Shown here: piece by piece, positions 50,444 through 59,164 of the stretch
Position numbering within the stretch: the first letter of the stretch is position 1
Layout of the letters: every line of letters starts with the position of its first letter
Assembly: GCF_014204915.1 (NCBI RefSeq)
Contig: NZ_JACHMH010000001.1
Location: 7,899,501 to 7,963,500 of the forward strand
Reading direction: 5' to 3'
Length of the DNA: 64,000 nt
From: Crossiella cryophila
GTDB lineage: Bacteria > Actinomycetota > Actinomycetes > Mycobacteriales > Pseudonocardiaceae
The notes under the pieces: generated by a model
Told to the model about the DNA's origin: nothing
The model's database searches: none
What the model saw: the letters and a program-made list of their open reading frames with translations, nothing else
Program-made: the position numbers and the translations under genes

Positions 50444-52804
50444 GTGGCCGACATCAGGAACAAGGTCAGCGCACCGGTGCACGGCAATGTCGTGCAGGCC
50501 GGGCGCATCGACCAGGTGGTCCTGCCCGGCCGCGCGCCCGAGGCACTGGCCGGGCTGCCCGCGGCGCCGGAGCCGTTCACCGGGCGGGCGGCCGAGCTGG
50601 CGGCACTGCACAAGCTGCTGACGCTGGGCCGGACCGGCGTCGCGGTGCTCGCCGGAGCACCGGGGGTCGGCAAAACCGCGCTGACGCTGCGGGCGGCGCA
50701 CCAGGCGATGTCCGGCGGCGGGTTCCACGGCGCGCTCTACGTGGACCTGCGCGGCCACGACGAGGACGATCCGGTGACCGAGCACGCCGCGCTCGGGGTG
50801 TTCCTGCGCGCGCTGGGTCACCGCGGCGCGGACCTGCCCGCCGGTCTGGCCGGGCGCCGAGGGCTCTACCTCAGCCGCACCCAGCAACTGCAGTCCGGCG
50901 CCCGGCGGGGGTTGCTGGTGGTGCTGGACAACGCGGCCTCGGCCGAACAGGTCCGCGGACTGCTGCCCAGCGGCGGACTCAACCGCTGTCTGATCACCAG
51001 CAGGCACACCCTGGCCACCCTCTCCGGGGCCCGGCAGTTCACCTTGACCGAGCTGTCGACCGAGGAGTCGGCGGCGATGCTGGCGGCCACGCTGCTGGCC
51101 GCCAGGCCCCGGGACGAACGGGCCGCCGAAGGATCGGCGCTGGCGGAGATCGCGGTGGCCTGCGGGCACCTCCCCCTGGCACTGACCGTGGCCGGGGCGA
51201 TCCTGGTCGACGATCCCACCCGGCCGGCCCAGGACCTGGCCGACCGGTTGAGCAGTGAGAACCGGTTGGCGCAGCTCACCTTCGGCGAACTCGACGTGCG
51301 GCTGGCGTTGCGGCACTCCTACCAGCGGCTGCGCGAGCCCGAGCAGTGGTTGTTCCGGATGCTGGGCCTGCACCCGGGGCCGGTGATCGCATCCGAGGCC
51401 GCCGCCGTGCTGTCCGCCGGCACGGTCGCCGAGGCCGGGGACTGGCTGGCCGGGTTGCGGCGGGCGCACCTGATCACCCAGGAGGGCAACGGTTTCCGGC
51501 TGCCGCACCTGCTGCGCGAGTTCACCGCCGAACTCCGGGCCGCCGAGGACGCCGCGGACGTGGTCACCGCCGCGGCGGGGCGACTGGTCCGGCACTACCG
51601 GCTCGCCGCGCAGGCCGCCGACGCCACCACCCGCAAGCGCGGCGGGCGGGCCAGGCCCGCGCTGGCGCTGCGCTGGCTGGACGAGCACCGCCTGGTGCTG
51701 ACCGCGATCGTCGAACTGGCGCACGCGCACGGGCTGGACGAGGACACGGTGGCCCTGGCCCTGGCGCTGCGGCACGTCCTGGAACTGCGCGGCCGCCAGG
51801 ACGACTGGGTGCAGACCCATCTGCTCGCGCACGACTCCGCCAGTCGTGTTACCGACCGGTCGGTAGCGGCGCGGGTGGCGATCAGTCTGGGTGACGCCTA
51901 CCGACTCGGCGGCGAAGCACACCGGGCCGCCAACTGCTACGGCATGGCCGAGATCCTGCGCGCCATCCTCGGCGACGCTCCTGGCGCGCATGAGGCCGTG
52001 GACCGGCTGATGAGCCTGACCGGCCAGGAGAGCAGCCGCACCGCCCTGGCGATCACGCACTTCCAGGCCGCGGTGACCGACTACCGGGACCGCGGCGAGC
52101 AGCGTGCGCTGGCCCACGCGCTGGAGCACCTGGGCCGGTTGTGGGGGCGCACCCACGCGAGCGAGGCGCTGGACTGCCACGAGCAGGCCCTGGCGATCTT
52201 CTCCGACCTCGGCGACCGGCTCGGCCAGGCCCGCTCCCGGCTGCACCAGGGGGTGCTGCACCAGCAGTGCGCGGAAGGCGAGGCGGCCGCCGACTGCTTC
52301 CGCGCGGTGCTGGACCTCATCGAGGCACCGCACCGGTACCGCGCGCTGGCCTGGTTCAACCTCGGTCTGCTCGCCCTGGCCCGGAACCGGCCTTGGCGGA
52401 CCCGGCGTTACTGGCGCGCCGCCACCGCCGAACTGCCCGCCGGGAGCCAGCCGCTGCCCAAGGTCCGCCTGCTGCGCCTGCGACGCAACCGGCGACTGAT
52501 CCGGCGGTTGCGGCCGCAGGTCGCCGAGTACGTGGCCGTGCCGGTGACCCTGGTCGCCGCCAAGGACCTGTGGGACAACGTGCCCGCCGACCCCGGCGAG
52601 CAGACCCTCGCCGCCGACCTGCCCGGCGGCGAACCGGAACGCCCGGCGCGCGCGGAGTCCCCGGCCCCGGTGTTCGACCTGGGTGGCCTGGGATACGGCG
52701 GCGACGACTGTGGTGGCGGCGGCGGAGACGGAGACGGTGGTGGCTGCGGCGGCGGTGGGTGCGGCTGTGCCCCGGCCGGGGACGACTATCGAGAGTTCAA
52801 TTGA
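50444..52804 (+). CDS. NLR-like NB-ARC/TPR protein with N-terminal motif and Gly/Cys-rich tail
   Basis: 786 residues from GTG 50444. The N-terminal NKVSAPVHGNVVQAGRIDQ aligns with the motif of the NLR-like protein at 5327-7996. Then Walker A GAPGVGKT (71-78), Walker B LLVVLDN, LITSRHTLA and CGHLPLALTVAG; the MHD position reads LPH. TPR-like repeats follow to about residue 700. The last 41 residues (746-786) are extraordinary: a Gly/Asp run with five Cys ending in GGCGGGGCGCAP and an acidic tip. The next gene is a LuxR-type ATPase 54 bases on. Role is inferred to be signalling or defence. Confidence 0.85.
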   Translation: MADIRNKVSAPVHGNVVQAGRIDQVVLPGRAPEALAGLPAAPEPFTGRAAELAALHKLLTLGRTGVAVLAGAPGVGKTALTLRAAHQAMSGGGFHGALYVDLRGHDEDDPVTEHAALGVFLRALGHRGADLPAGLAGRRGLYLSRTQQLQSGARRGLLVVLDNAASAEQVRGLLPSGGLNRCLITSRHTLATLSGARQFTLTELSTEESAAMLAATLLAARPRDERAAEGSALAEIAVACGHLPLALTVAGAILVDDPTRPAQDLADRLSSENRLAQLTFGELDVRLALRHSYQRLREPEQWLFRMLGLHPGPVIASEAAAVLSAGTVAEAGDWLAGLRRAHLITQEGNGFRLPHLLREFTAELRAAEDAADVVTAAAGRLVRHYRLAAQAADATTRKRGGRARPALALRWLDEHRLVLTAIVELAHAHGLDEDTVALALALRHVLELRGRQDDWVQTHLLAHDSASRVTDRSVAARVAISLGDAYRLGGEAHRAANCYGMAEILRAILGDAPGAHEAVDRLMSLTGQESSRTALAITHFQAAVTDYRDRGEQRALAHALEHLGRLWGRTHASEALDCHEQALAIFSDLGDRLGQARSRLHQGVLHQQCAEGEAAADCFRAVLDLIEAPHRYRALAWFNLGLLALARNRPWRTRRYWRAATAELPAGSQPLPKVRLLRLRRNRRLIRRLRPQVAEYVAVPVTLVAAKDLWDNVPADPGEQTLAADLPGGEPERPARAESPAPVFDLGGLGYGGDDCGGGGGDGDGGGCGGGGCGCAPAGDDYREFN

Positions 52805-52858
52805 TCATCGTCCCAGGTCCGGGCACTCGCTAGGATTTCGCGCGAGGGGGACCACGCT

Positions 52859-55306
52859 GTGCGGATCTTCGGTCGGGACGAGTCACTGCGTCTGCTCACC
52901 GGGACGCGAAACGGCCTGGTCATGGTGCGGGCCGACCCCGGACTCGGGGTCAGCGCGCTGCTGGCGGCCACCGTGGCCGCGGCCCGCGCCGAGGGCCTGC
53001 CGGTGCGCCGGATCCCGGTGCTGCCCACCGGCCGGACCACCCTGTCGACCGGCCTGCCGGACTGGCCGGAACCCGCCGTGGTCGTGGTCGACGACCTGCA
53101 CCGGGCCGATGACGCCACCCTGCTCGCCCTGCACGAACTCGCCGACCGCGAACTGCGGATCATCACCGGCCGCCACCGCGGCCACACCCCGGCCCGCTTC
53201 GCCGCCCTGGACCGGATCGCCCTGGTGCACGACCTGGAACCACTGTCCAGGGACGCGGTCCGGGCCATCGCGGGCGACTCACCACTGGCCGAAGGCGCGG
53301 GCGGCAACCCTTTCCTTCTGTCCATAGTGGACAGTCCGGATCGAGCAGCCCTGATCTCCTCCTGGGCCAGCGAACTCGCCGGTCCGGACGTCACCCTGCT
53401 GCGCTGCGCCGCCCTGCTGACCGAACCATCCACAGTGGACGAACTGGGTGCGGTGAGCGCACGCACCGCCGCCGAGGTGCTGGCCGGACTCGACCGGCTC
53501 GCCGCGCTCGGCCTGGTCCGGGAACACGGCGGACAGGTCTGGCTGCGTTATCCCCTGGTCCGCGCCGACTTGGCCACCACCTCGGTCGGCATGCGCGGCC
53601 AGGTCGCCAGGGCGCTGGTCCGCCGGGGCAGCGCCCCCGAAGCGGTGGCGGCCCAGCTCGCCGGGCTGCCGGTGACCGCGTGGACGGTGTCCTGGCTGCT
53701 CCGGCACGCCGACCGGCTCGCCGCCCAGCCCGCCCCGGCCGCGGTCGAGCTGCTCACCCAGGCCGTGGCCTGGCTGCCGCCCGGCGCGGCCAAACTGCAC
53801 CCGCTGCGCGCCGCACTGGCCGAGGCGCTGCTCTGGTCGGGACAGCTCGACCAGGCCCACCGGGTGGCCGCCGCCGGACTGGCCACCCGGGTCGCTTTGC
53901 CGCTGCGCCAACGGTTACGCACCACCCTGGCCAGGGTCGGCCTGGCCCGGCTCGACCCGGAGGCGGTGCTCGCCGCCCTCGGCCCCGAACGCCGGGACGG
54001 GCCCCTCGCGGCGATCGAGGCGTTCGGCTGCCTGCTCGCCGGGGACCTGGCAGGCGCGGTCACCGCGGCCGGGCACGCCGAGGCCACCGCGGCCGACCAC
54101 CCGGTGGTCGCGGTCGCGCTGCTCAACCTCAACGCCATCGGCAAACTGCTCACCCGCGACCTGGCAGGCGCCCTCGACCTCCTCGATCAGGCCGAGGCCC
54201 ACCTGGACATCGAGGTGCTCGACCCGGCGCAATGGCTGCTCGGCAGGCTGCTCCGCGGCACCGTGGAAGACCTGCGCCAGGACCCGGACTCGCTCAAGAC
54301 CCTGGAAACCGCCCGCCCGCTGGCCACCACCCTGGGCGCCGGCTACCTGGCCTGGCAGCGCACCGCGTGGGCACTGGCCGCGTTCAACCGCGGCCACTGG
54401 GACGAGGCCCTCACCGAGGTCGAACAAGCCCTGGCAACGCCGGGCGACGCCTACGGCATGGCCAGGCCACTGCACGGACTGGCCGCGATCCTGGGCATGC
54501 ACCGCGGCAACCTGCCGGCCGCCCGCGAGCACGTCCGGCTGGCCGAACAGGCCGAATGCCGCGGCGTGGCCGCCTTCTACGAGCACAACGTGCTCACCGC
54601 CCGCGCCATGCTCGCCGACCTGGACGGCGACTCCGCGCAGGCCCTGGAACTGGTGCGCACCCTGGCCGACGGCGGGGCGGGCGTGCACCACGGGCACTCG
54701 GTCACCGGCGTCGGCGCCAGGGTGGTGCGGATCGCGGTCAACGCCGGGGACCGCGGACTGGCCACCCGGCTGGTGGCCACCATGCATCGCTGGACCAGCG
54801 ACGACTCGGTCGGCCAGCGCGGCGCGCTGCTGTACTGCCAGGGCCTGGTCGACGGCGACGTGGACCTGCTGCTGGCCGCCGCCAAGGAGTTCGCCGAGCA
54901 CGGCTCCCCCATCGCCGCCGCCCGCGCGGGTGAGGACGCGGCCAGGGTACTGGCCGCCTCCGGCGAACCCGAGGCCGCCCGCGCCGCCTACCAGGAGGCC
55001 ATCACCCACTACACCGGCCTGGCCGCCACCGGCGACATCGACCGGGCCACCGCCGCGCTGCGCGCGCACGGCGTCCGGCGCGGCGCGACCGGGCCCCGGC
55101 GCAGGCCCAAACACGGCTGGGACGCGCTCACCGAGGCCGAGTACCGGGTCGCCGAACTGCTCGCCGAGGGCCGCAGCAACCGCGAGGTCGCCGACCGACT
55201 GGTCGTTTCGGTGCGCACGGTTCACTCGCACGTGTCCAGGGTGCTCGCCAAGCTCGGCTACGCCACCCGGGTCGAGGTTGCTCTAGGTTTCCAGCGCCGC
55301 CACTGA
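52859..55306 (+). CDS. Large LuxR-family (LAL-type) regulator with degenerate P-loop
   Basis: 815 residues from GTG 52859 behind GAGGGGGA, with TAGGAT (52831-52836) as a possible -10. An AAA/STAND-like N-terminal domain has RADPGLGVS at the Walker A position (24-32): the Lys is replaced by Val, while the Walker B VVVVDDLHRADD is intact, so ATP hydrolysis is doubtful. A long TPR-like region follows, then a LuxR helix-turn-helix near the C-terminus (LAEGRSNREVADRLVVSVRT). It follows the NLR-like gene on the same strand and may regulate it or the next esterase gene. Confidence 0.9.
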   Translation: MRIFGRDESLRLLTGTRNGLVMVRADPGLGVSALLAATVAAARAEGLPVRRIPVLPTGRTTLSTGLPDWPEPAVVVVDDLHRADDATLLALHELADRELRIITGRHRGHTPARFAALDRIALVHDLEPLSRDAVRAIAGDSPLAEGAGGNPFLLSIVDSPDRAALISSWASELAGPDVTLLRCAALLTEPSTVDELGAVSARTAAEVLAGLDRLAALGLVREHGGQVWLRYPLVRADLATTSVGMRGQVARALVRRGSAPEAVAAQLAGLPVTAWTVSWLLRHADRLAAQPAPAAVELLTQAVAWLPPGAAKLHPLRAALAEALLWSGQLDQAHRVAAAGLATRVALPLRQRLRTTLARVGLARLDPEAVLAALGPERRDGPLAAIEAFGCLLAGDLAGAVTAAGHAEATAADHPVVAVALLNLNAIGKLLTRDLAGALDLLDQAEAHLDIEVLDPAQWLLGRLLRGTVEDLRQDPDSLKTLETARPLATTLGAGYLAWQRTAWALAAFNRGHWDEALTEVEQALATPGDAYGMARPLHGLAAILGMHRGNLPAAREHVRLAEQAECRGVAAFYEHNVLTARAMLADLDGDSAQALELVRTLADGGAGVHHGHSVTGVGARVVRIAVNAGDRGLATRLVATMHRWTSDDSVGQRGALLYCQGLVDGDVDLLLAAAKEFAEHGSPIAAARAGEDAARVLAASGEPEAARAAYQEAITHYTGLAATGDIDRATAALRAHGVRRGATGPRRRPKHGWDALTEAEYRVAELLAEGRSNREVADRLVVSVRTVHSHVSRVLAKLGYATRVEVALGFQRRH

Positions 55307-55350
55307 GTGATCGCACGCCTGAACCGAGTGATATCGGCACTCCTACCGAT

Positions 55351-55408
55351 GTTTTCTCCCACCCGCACTGGTGTGCTGTCCCCCTGTTTCAACCCAAGGG
55401 GAGAAAAC
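55351..55408 (+). promoter_or_regulatory. Inverted repeat pairing with the esterase ribosome site
   Basis: GTTTTCTCCC (55351-55360) is the exact complement of GGGAGAAAAC (55399-55408), which contains the ribosome site of the esterase gene (ATG 55411). The 38-base loop makes the stem conditional. Pairing would hide the ribosome site; this could be a translational control element. Confidence 0.5.
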
Positions 55409-55410
55409 GC

Positions 55411-56388
55411 ATGTCCCGCCTACGCAAGTCCGTCCTGCTGGTGGTGGTCGCCCTGGTGGCCACCCTGGTCGGCACGCCGGCCAACGCGAGTCAGCTCTGG
55501 CGCCCGTGGTTCACCTCGGGTGACGGCATCGACGTGCTCAACGTCGCGCACACCACCGACCGCTCCACCGTGGTCAGCATCAACACCGGCGCGGTCGACA
55601 AGAACACCACGCACTTCCGGCAGAGCCACGACATCATCGTGACCCTGCCCGAGGGCCACAACCCCAACCTGGCCTACCCGGTGCTCTACCTCTACCACGG
55701 CCGTGCCCAGGGCCCTGGCAACTGGCACCGTGAGGCCAACATCGAGGCGATCACCGCCGGTTTCCCGTTCATCGTGGTCACCGCCGAAGCGGGCCGCGGG
55801 GGCTGGGCGACCAACTGGGTCAACCAGTCCGCGGGCGTCCAGCAGTGGGACACCTTCCACCTGGACCAGCTGATCCCGTTCATCGACCGCAACCTGCGCA
55901 CCATCCGGGAACGTGAAGGCCGGGCCATCGCCGGGTTCTCCATGGGCGCCTTCACCGCCATCCGGCACGCCGTGCACCGCCCGTGGTTGTTCCGCATGGT
56001 GGTCGGCTTCTCCGGCGGCTACAACCTGGAGGACCCGCGGATGCGCGCCGCGGTCACCCTGCCCCTGCCGACGATGGGCCTGCCCGCCGACGGACCCTTC
56101 GGTGGCCCGTTCGACGGCTCGTGGAACTTCAACAACCCCTGGCACCGGGTCGGCGGGCTGCGCGATATCCACACCGTGCTCTACGCGGGCACCCGCTGGG
56201 ACGGCGACCCGCTGGAACAGCAGGCGCACCGGCTGACGTACGAGTTCCACCAGCACCTGCTGGCCAACGGCATCCACAACAGCTGGATGGTCGAGATCGA
56301 CTGCGGGCACAACATCGTCTGCGTCGGCGACCTCGGCCTGCGCCGCGAACTCCCGACCATGCGCAACGTGCTCTGGGGCCCGAGGTGA
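55411..56388 (+). CDS. Secreted esterase, antigen 85/esterase D-like
   Basis: 325 residues with a signal peptide (to about 27, GTPANA). The alpha/beta hydrolase core has VLYLYHGRAQGPGNWH, the nucleophile elbow AGFSMGAF (GFSMG), and a His in DCGHNIVC. This is the family of antigen 85-like acyltransferases and secreted esterases (PF00756). Two Cys in DCGHNIVC may pair. Mycolyl transfer is unlikely if the organism lacks mycolates, so a simple esterase role is preferred. Two tandem terminators follow. Confidence 0.9.
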   Translation: MSRLRKSVLLVVVALVATLVGTPANASQLWRPWFTSGDGIDVLNVAHTTDRSTVVSINTGAVDKNTTHFRQSHDIIVTLPEGHNPNLAYPVLYLYHGRAQGPGNWHREANIEAITAGFPFIVVTAEAGRGGWATNWVNQSAGVQQWDTFHLDQLIPFIDRNLRTIREREGRAIAGFSMGAFTAIRHAVHRPWLFRMVVGFSGGYNLEDPRMRAAVTLPLPTMGLPADGPFGGPFDGSWNFNNPWHRVGGLRDIHTVLYAGTRWDGDPLEQQAHRLTYEFHQHLLANGIHNSWMVEIDCGHNIVCVGDLGLRRELPTMRNVLWGPR

Positions 56389-56395
56389 CCGCCGC

Positions 56396-56462
56396 CTGAT
56401 CCCGGCCCGGAATCCGGGATCAGTGAACCGGGCGTGGCCGCTGCCTCGGCTACGCCCGGTTC
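56396..56462. terminator. Two tandem hairpins between convergent genes
   Basis: First: CTGATCCCGG (56396-56405) with CCGGGATCAG (56414-56423). Second: GAACCGGGCGTGGCCG (56425-56440) with CGGCTACGCCCGGTTC (56447-56462), 16 pairs including one G-U in the plus-strand RNA. They separate the esterase and protease stops and should end transcription from both directions. Confidence 0.85.
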
Positions 56463-56468
56463 GGCGTA

Positions 56469-57227
56469 TTACAGGTACGACCTGATGAACGAGAGGATTT
56501 CGGGGTCGGAGACCCTGGCGAACACATCCGGATAACCGAGCGCGCAGGGCAACACCCACGAGACGATTCCCGCGAGACGGCCGCCGACTTCTAACGGACC
56601 ACCGGAATCACCCTGGCAGGCGCCGATTCCGGCCTTGTGCAAGGTGCACAGGTGCCGATTGGTCAATGGCTGGCTGCGGTGGGAGTTCTGGCAGGTGGCC
56701 TGGTCGACGACCCAGGTGGCCATCTTCCGCAGATCCGGTGACACCGCGCTGGTCGTGCTGGTCTTGCCCCACCCGGTGACCATTCCCTGGGAGTTCACCG
56801 ACGGCCCGGAAGTGGCCAACTCGATCGGCTTCACGTAATTGTTGAATTGGATCGGGGTCTCCAGCATCATTACGGCGGCATCGTATTCCCAGCTATATCG
56901 CTGTTCGCCTCGGTACTTCGGGTGGATGTATCCCGCTCTGACCCGGTGTGCCGTTCCGGCACGGCTGGACAGCGTCCCGCTGTACACCGTCATCTGGGCC
57001 GGGTTCTGGCCTTCGAGGCAGTGCGCGGCGGTCACCACGGTGGTCGGGCTGACGATGGATCCGCCGCAGAAGTGGCTGCCGTACATCCGGAGGCTGACCT
57101 GGTACGGGAACGCTCCCGGCCCGGCCGAGGTGCCGCCGACAATCGCCACACCCGCCCGCGCCTGCGCGCCCACCGCCGCCAGCAGCAGGACCGCGACCGC
57201 CACTCCCAGTCGTCGAAACCACGTCAT
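56469..57227 (-). CDS. Secreted trypsin-fold (S1A) serine protease, elastase-like pocket
   Basis: 252 residues from ATG 57227. Signal peptide to about residue 24, then a short activation segment and IVGGTSAGPGAFPYQVSLR. Catalytic triad: His in VTAAHCLEG, Asp in YDAAVMML, Ser in GDSGGP. The S1-pocket position equivalent to 189 is Gly (IGACQGDSGG) and position 216 is Val (VSWVLP), which points to elastase-like preference for small side chains rather than trypsin-like cleavage. Six Cys fit the usual disulfides. Confidence 0.92.
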   Translation of the reverse strand: MTWFRRLGVAVAVLLLAAVGAQARAGVAIVGGTSAGPGAFPYQVSLRMYGSHFCGGSIVSPTTVVTAAHCLEGQNPAQMTVYSGTLSSRAGTAHRVRAGYIHPKYRGEQRYSWEYDAAVMMLETPIQFNNYVKPIELATSGPSVNSQGMVTGWGKTSTTSAVSPDLRKMATWVVDQATCQNSHRSQPLTNRHLCTLHKAGIGACQGDSGGPLEVGGRLAGIVSWVLPCALGYPDVFARVSDPEILSFIRSYL

Positions 57228-57333
57228 GACCAGCACCTTTCCGTCACCCCATGCCGAGCCTGCCGGACCTCGCCACACCCCCGCCTCCGGCGAGTGGGTG
57301 GCCAGCAGCCACGGTCGAGTGGTCACCCAACGC

Positions 57334-57380
57334 AAGCAACCCAGGTTGACTAAGTCCGGATTAGTCAACTACGGTTGCTT
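57334..57380 (+). promoter_or_regulatory. Nested palindromes over the promoter of the HTH/Clp-N operon
   Basis: Inner pair GTTGACTAA (57345-57353) and TTAGTCAAC (57361-57369) around GTCCGGA; outer pair AAGCAACC (57334-57341) and GGTTGCTT (57373-57380). TTGACT (57346-57351) and TACGGT (57370-57375), 18 bases apart, form a good -35/-10 pair, and ATG 57383 lies seven bases after the -10, so the mRNA is probably leaderless. An operator inside the promoter implies repression, perhaps by the HTH protein it drives. Confidence 0.7.
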
Positions 57381-57382
57381 AC

Positions 57383-57613
57383 ATGTCCGACGCCCCACTC
57401 CCGGCTTCCGCGGAGCCAGCCGACCGGCTGGCCGCCGTGGTGGCCCTGCGCCGACTGGCCGATCAACTCGAGGACGCCGCGGTCGAGGAGGCCATGCGGA
57501 CGGGCTGGGGCTGGCCCCAGGTCGCCGAGGCCCTCGGCATCACCCGGCAGGCCGTGCACAAGAAACACGCCCAGCGGCTGATCGCCGCCGGGGTCACCCT
57601 GAGGAGACGCTGA
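57383..57613 (+). CDS. Small helix-turn-helix protein paired with a Clp-N protein
   Basis: 76 residues. A helical N-terminus (AVVALRRLADQLEDAAVEEA) leads to a helix-turn-helix WPQVAEALGITRQAVHKKHA and a short basic end. Similar small HTH proteins are found beside stand-alone Clp N-terminal-domain proteins in actinobacteria. Its gene is two bases from the Clp-N gene and sits directly behind a palindromic promoter, so autoregulation is likely. It is too small for a separate ligand-binding domain; the Clp-N partner may supply the sensing. Confidence 0.85.
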   Translation: MSDAPLPASAEPADRLAAVVALRRLADQLEDAAVEEAMRTGWGWPQVAEALGITRQAVHKKHAQRLIAAGVTLRRR

Positions 57614-57615
57614 CC

Positions 57616-58071
57616 ATGAGCGCCATCGACCACTACCTGCAGCGGATCATCCTGCGCGGGGCCGAGGAGGCCCAGGCCGAGGCGGGCACCGTCATCGAGG
57701 CCCAGCACCTGTTGCTGGCCATCGCCGCCGAGCCCGATCCGGTGCTCGCCGCCGCGGGGCTGGACCGGGCCGCGATCCGGGCCGCGCTGGACACCGAGTT
57801 CGCGCACAGCCTGGCCGCGGCCGGGGTGGACCGGTCGGCCTTCGACCTGCGGTCCACGCCGAGCCCGAAGCGACCGGACAAGGTGGGTGCCTCGGCGAAA
57901 CTCGCGCTGGAGCGGGGATTCGCCCAGGCCAAGCGCAAGAAGGACCTGCGGCCCGCGCACATCACCCTGGGCGTGCTGCTCGCCGAGGTCGGCACCGTGC
58001 CCCGGGCGCTCGCGCTGGCCGGGATCGACCGTGCCGGACTGGCCGAGCAGCTCAGCCGCCAGGTCGCCTGA
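57616..58071 (+). CDS. Stand-alone Clp N-terminal (Clp repeat) domain protein
   Basis: 151 residues: two Clp-N repeats (VIEAQHLLLAIAAEPDPVLA and LRPAHITLGVLLAEVGTVPR) without any AAA+ domain. Clp-N domains bind substrates or adaptors in ClpA/ClpC; stand-alone forms may act as adaptors or sensors. It follows the HTH gene by two bases, behind GAGGAGA, and precedes a serine hydrolase by 15 bases; the three genes look like one operon. Confidence 0.88.
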   Translation: MSAIDHYLQRIILRGAEEAQAEAGTVIEAQHLLLAIAAEPDPVLAAAGLDRAAIRAALDTEFAHSLAAAGVDRSAFDLRSTPSPKRPDKVGASAKLALERGFAQAKRKKDLRPAHITLGVLLAEVGTVPRALALAGIDRAGLAEQLSRQVA

Positions 58072-58086
58072 ACCCGAGAGGAAACC

Positions 58087-59121
58087 ATGCAGCTCCAACC
58101 GGTCCTGGACCGCGCCGTCACCCTGGGCGGCGTGCCCGGCATCCTCGCCGAAACCCACTCCCCCGACGGCATCCGGTTCGCCACCGCGGGCGTCGCCGAT
58201 ACCAGCACTGGCGGTAAGCGCTTACCCACGCACTGCTTCCGCATCGGCAGCACCACCAAGACCTTCGTGGCCACCGTCCTGCTGCAACTCGCCGCGGAGA
58301 ACCTGCTCACCCTGGAGGACAGTGTCGAGCACTGGCTGCCCGGCCTGGTGCGCGGCGGGTCCGCGATCACCCTGCGCCAGTTGCTCAACCACACCAGCGG
58401 CCTGTTCAGCCACACCGACGACCAGCCCGCGCTGAGCACCAAGGACCGTTACACCCCAACGGAACTCGTCGCGGTCGCGATGGCGCGTGAACCGAACTTC
58501 GCCCCCGGCACCGGCTGGGGCTACTGCAACACCAACTACGTGCTCGCCGGACTGGTCATCGAGGCCGTCACCGGGGACACCCTGGCCGGGCAGCTCACGA
58601 AGCGCATCACCGAACCGCACGGGCTCACCAACACCTACCAGCCGCGACCCGAGGACGAGAGCATCCGGGGACCGCATTCCCGGCACTACACCAGGTTGTT
58701 CCAGACCGATCCGGCCGCGCCGATCCACGACGCCACCGAGTTCGCGCACACCCCGTTCTGGGCCTCCGGTGACATGATCTCCAGCGCGGGCGACCTGGCC
58801 CGGTTCTTCGGCGCGCTGCTCGCCGGACAGCTGCTTCCCCTTGCCTGGCAACGGGAAATGTTCGACACGGTGGCCGCGCCGGACTGGATCCCGGACGCCG
58901 AGTACGGCCTGGGCATCTCCTCGATCCGGTTGCCCGGCGGCACGGTCTGGGGCATGGGCGGGGCGATCTTCGGGTCCTGGTCCTACACCTACGGCAGCCG
59001 GGACGGCTCGCGGGTGGTCTCGACCAACGTCAACGGCGACTGGGCCGACCACCCGACCGGTTCACCGCTGGGCATCGTCACCGAAGTGATCACCACTCAG
59101 CTCTGCCCCGCACCGCGCTGA
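58087..59121 (+). CDS. Serine hydrolase, class C beta-lactamase family, cytoplasmic
   Basis: 344 residues with no signal peptide. S-x-x-K is STTK in RIGSTTKTF (about 54-57) and Y-x-N is YCNTN (about 145-149). GAGAGGAAA precedes ATG 58087. It is the third member of this family in the window but unlike the tandem pair at 26.7-29.0 kb it lacks export features. As the third gene of the HTH/Clp-N operon it may be the functional output of that regulatory pair. Substrate unknown. Confidence 0.88.
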   Translation: MQLQPVLDRAVTLGGVPGILAETHSPDGIRFATAGVADTSTGGKRLPTHCFRIGSTTKTFVATVLLQLAAENLLTLEDSVEHWLPGLVRGGSAITLRQLLNHTSGLFSHTDDQPALSTKDRYTPTELVAVAMAREPNFAPGTGWGYCNTNYVLAGLVIEAVTGDTLAGQLTKRITEPHGLTNTYQPRPEDESIRGPHSRHYTRLFQTDPAAPIHDATEFAHTPFWASGDMISSAGDLARFFGALLAGQLLPLAWQREMFDTVAAPDWIPDAEYGLGISSIRLPGGTVWGMGGAIFGSWSYTYGSRDGSRVVSTNVNGDWADHPTGSPLGIVTEVITTQLCPAPR

Positions 59122-59164
59122 ACCAGGTAGCCTCCCCCTCCGCCCAGCGTGAAGGAGGCCCCCT

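Noticed and set aside
49457-52333. 958-codon minus-strand frame across the NLR-like gene
   Set aside because: Only its last 168 codons (from GTG 49963) look like a real protein; the rest is antisense to NB-ARC/TPR and out of frame with RidA.
52859-55306. Functional MalT/AfsR-type ATPase regulator
   Set aside because: Walker A lacks the Lys, so normal ATP-driven switching is not supported, although the LuxR HTH is intact.
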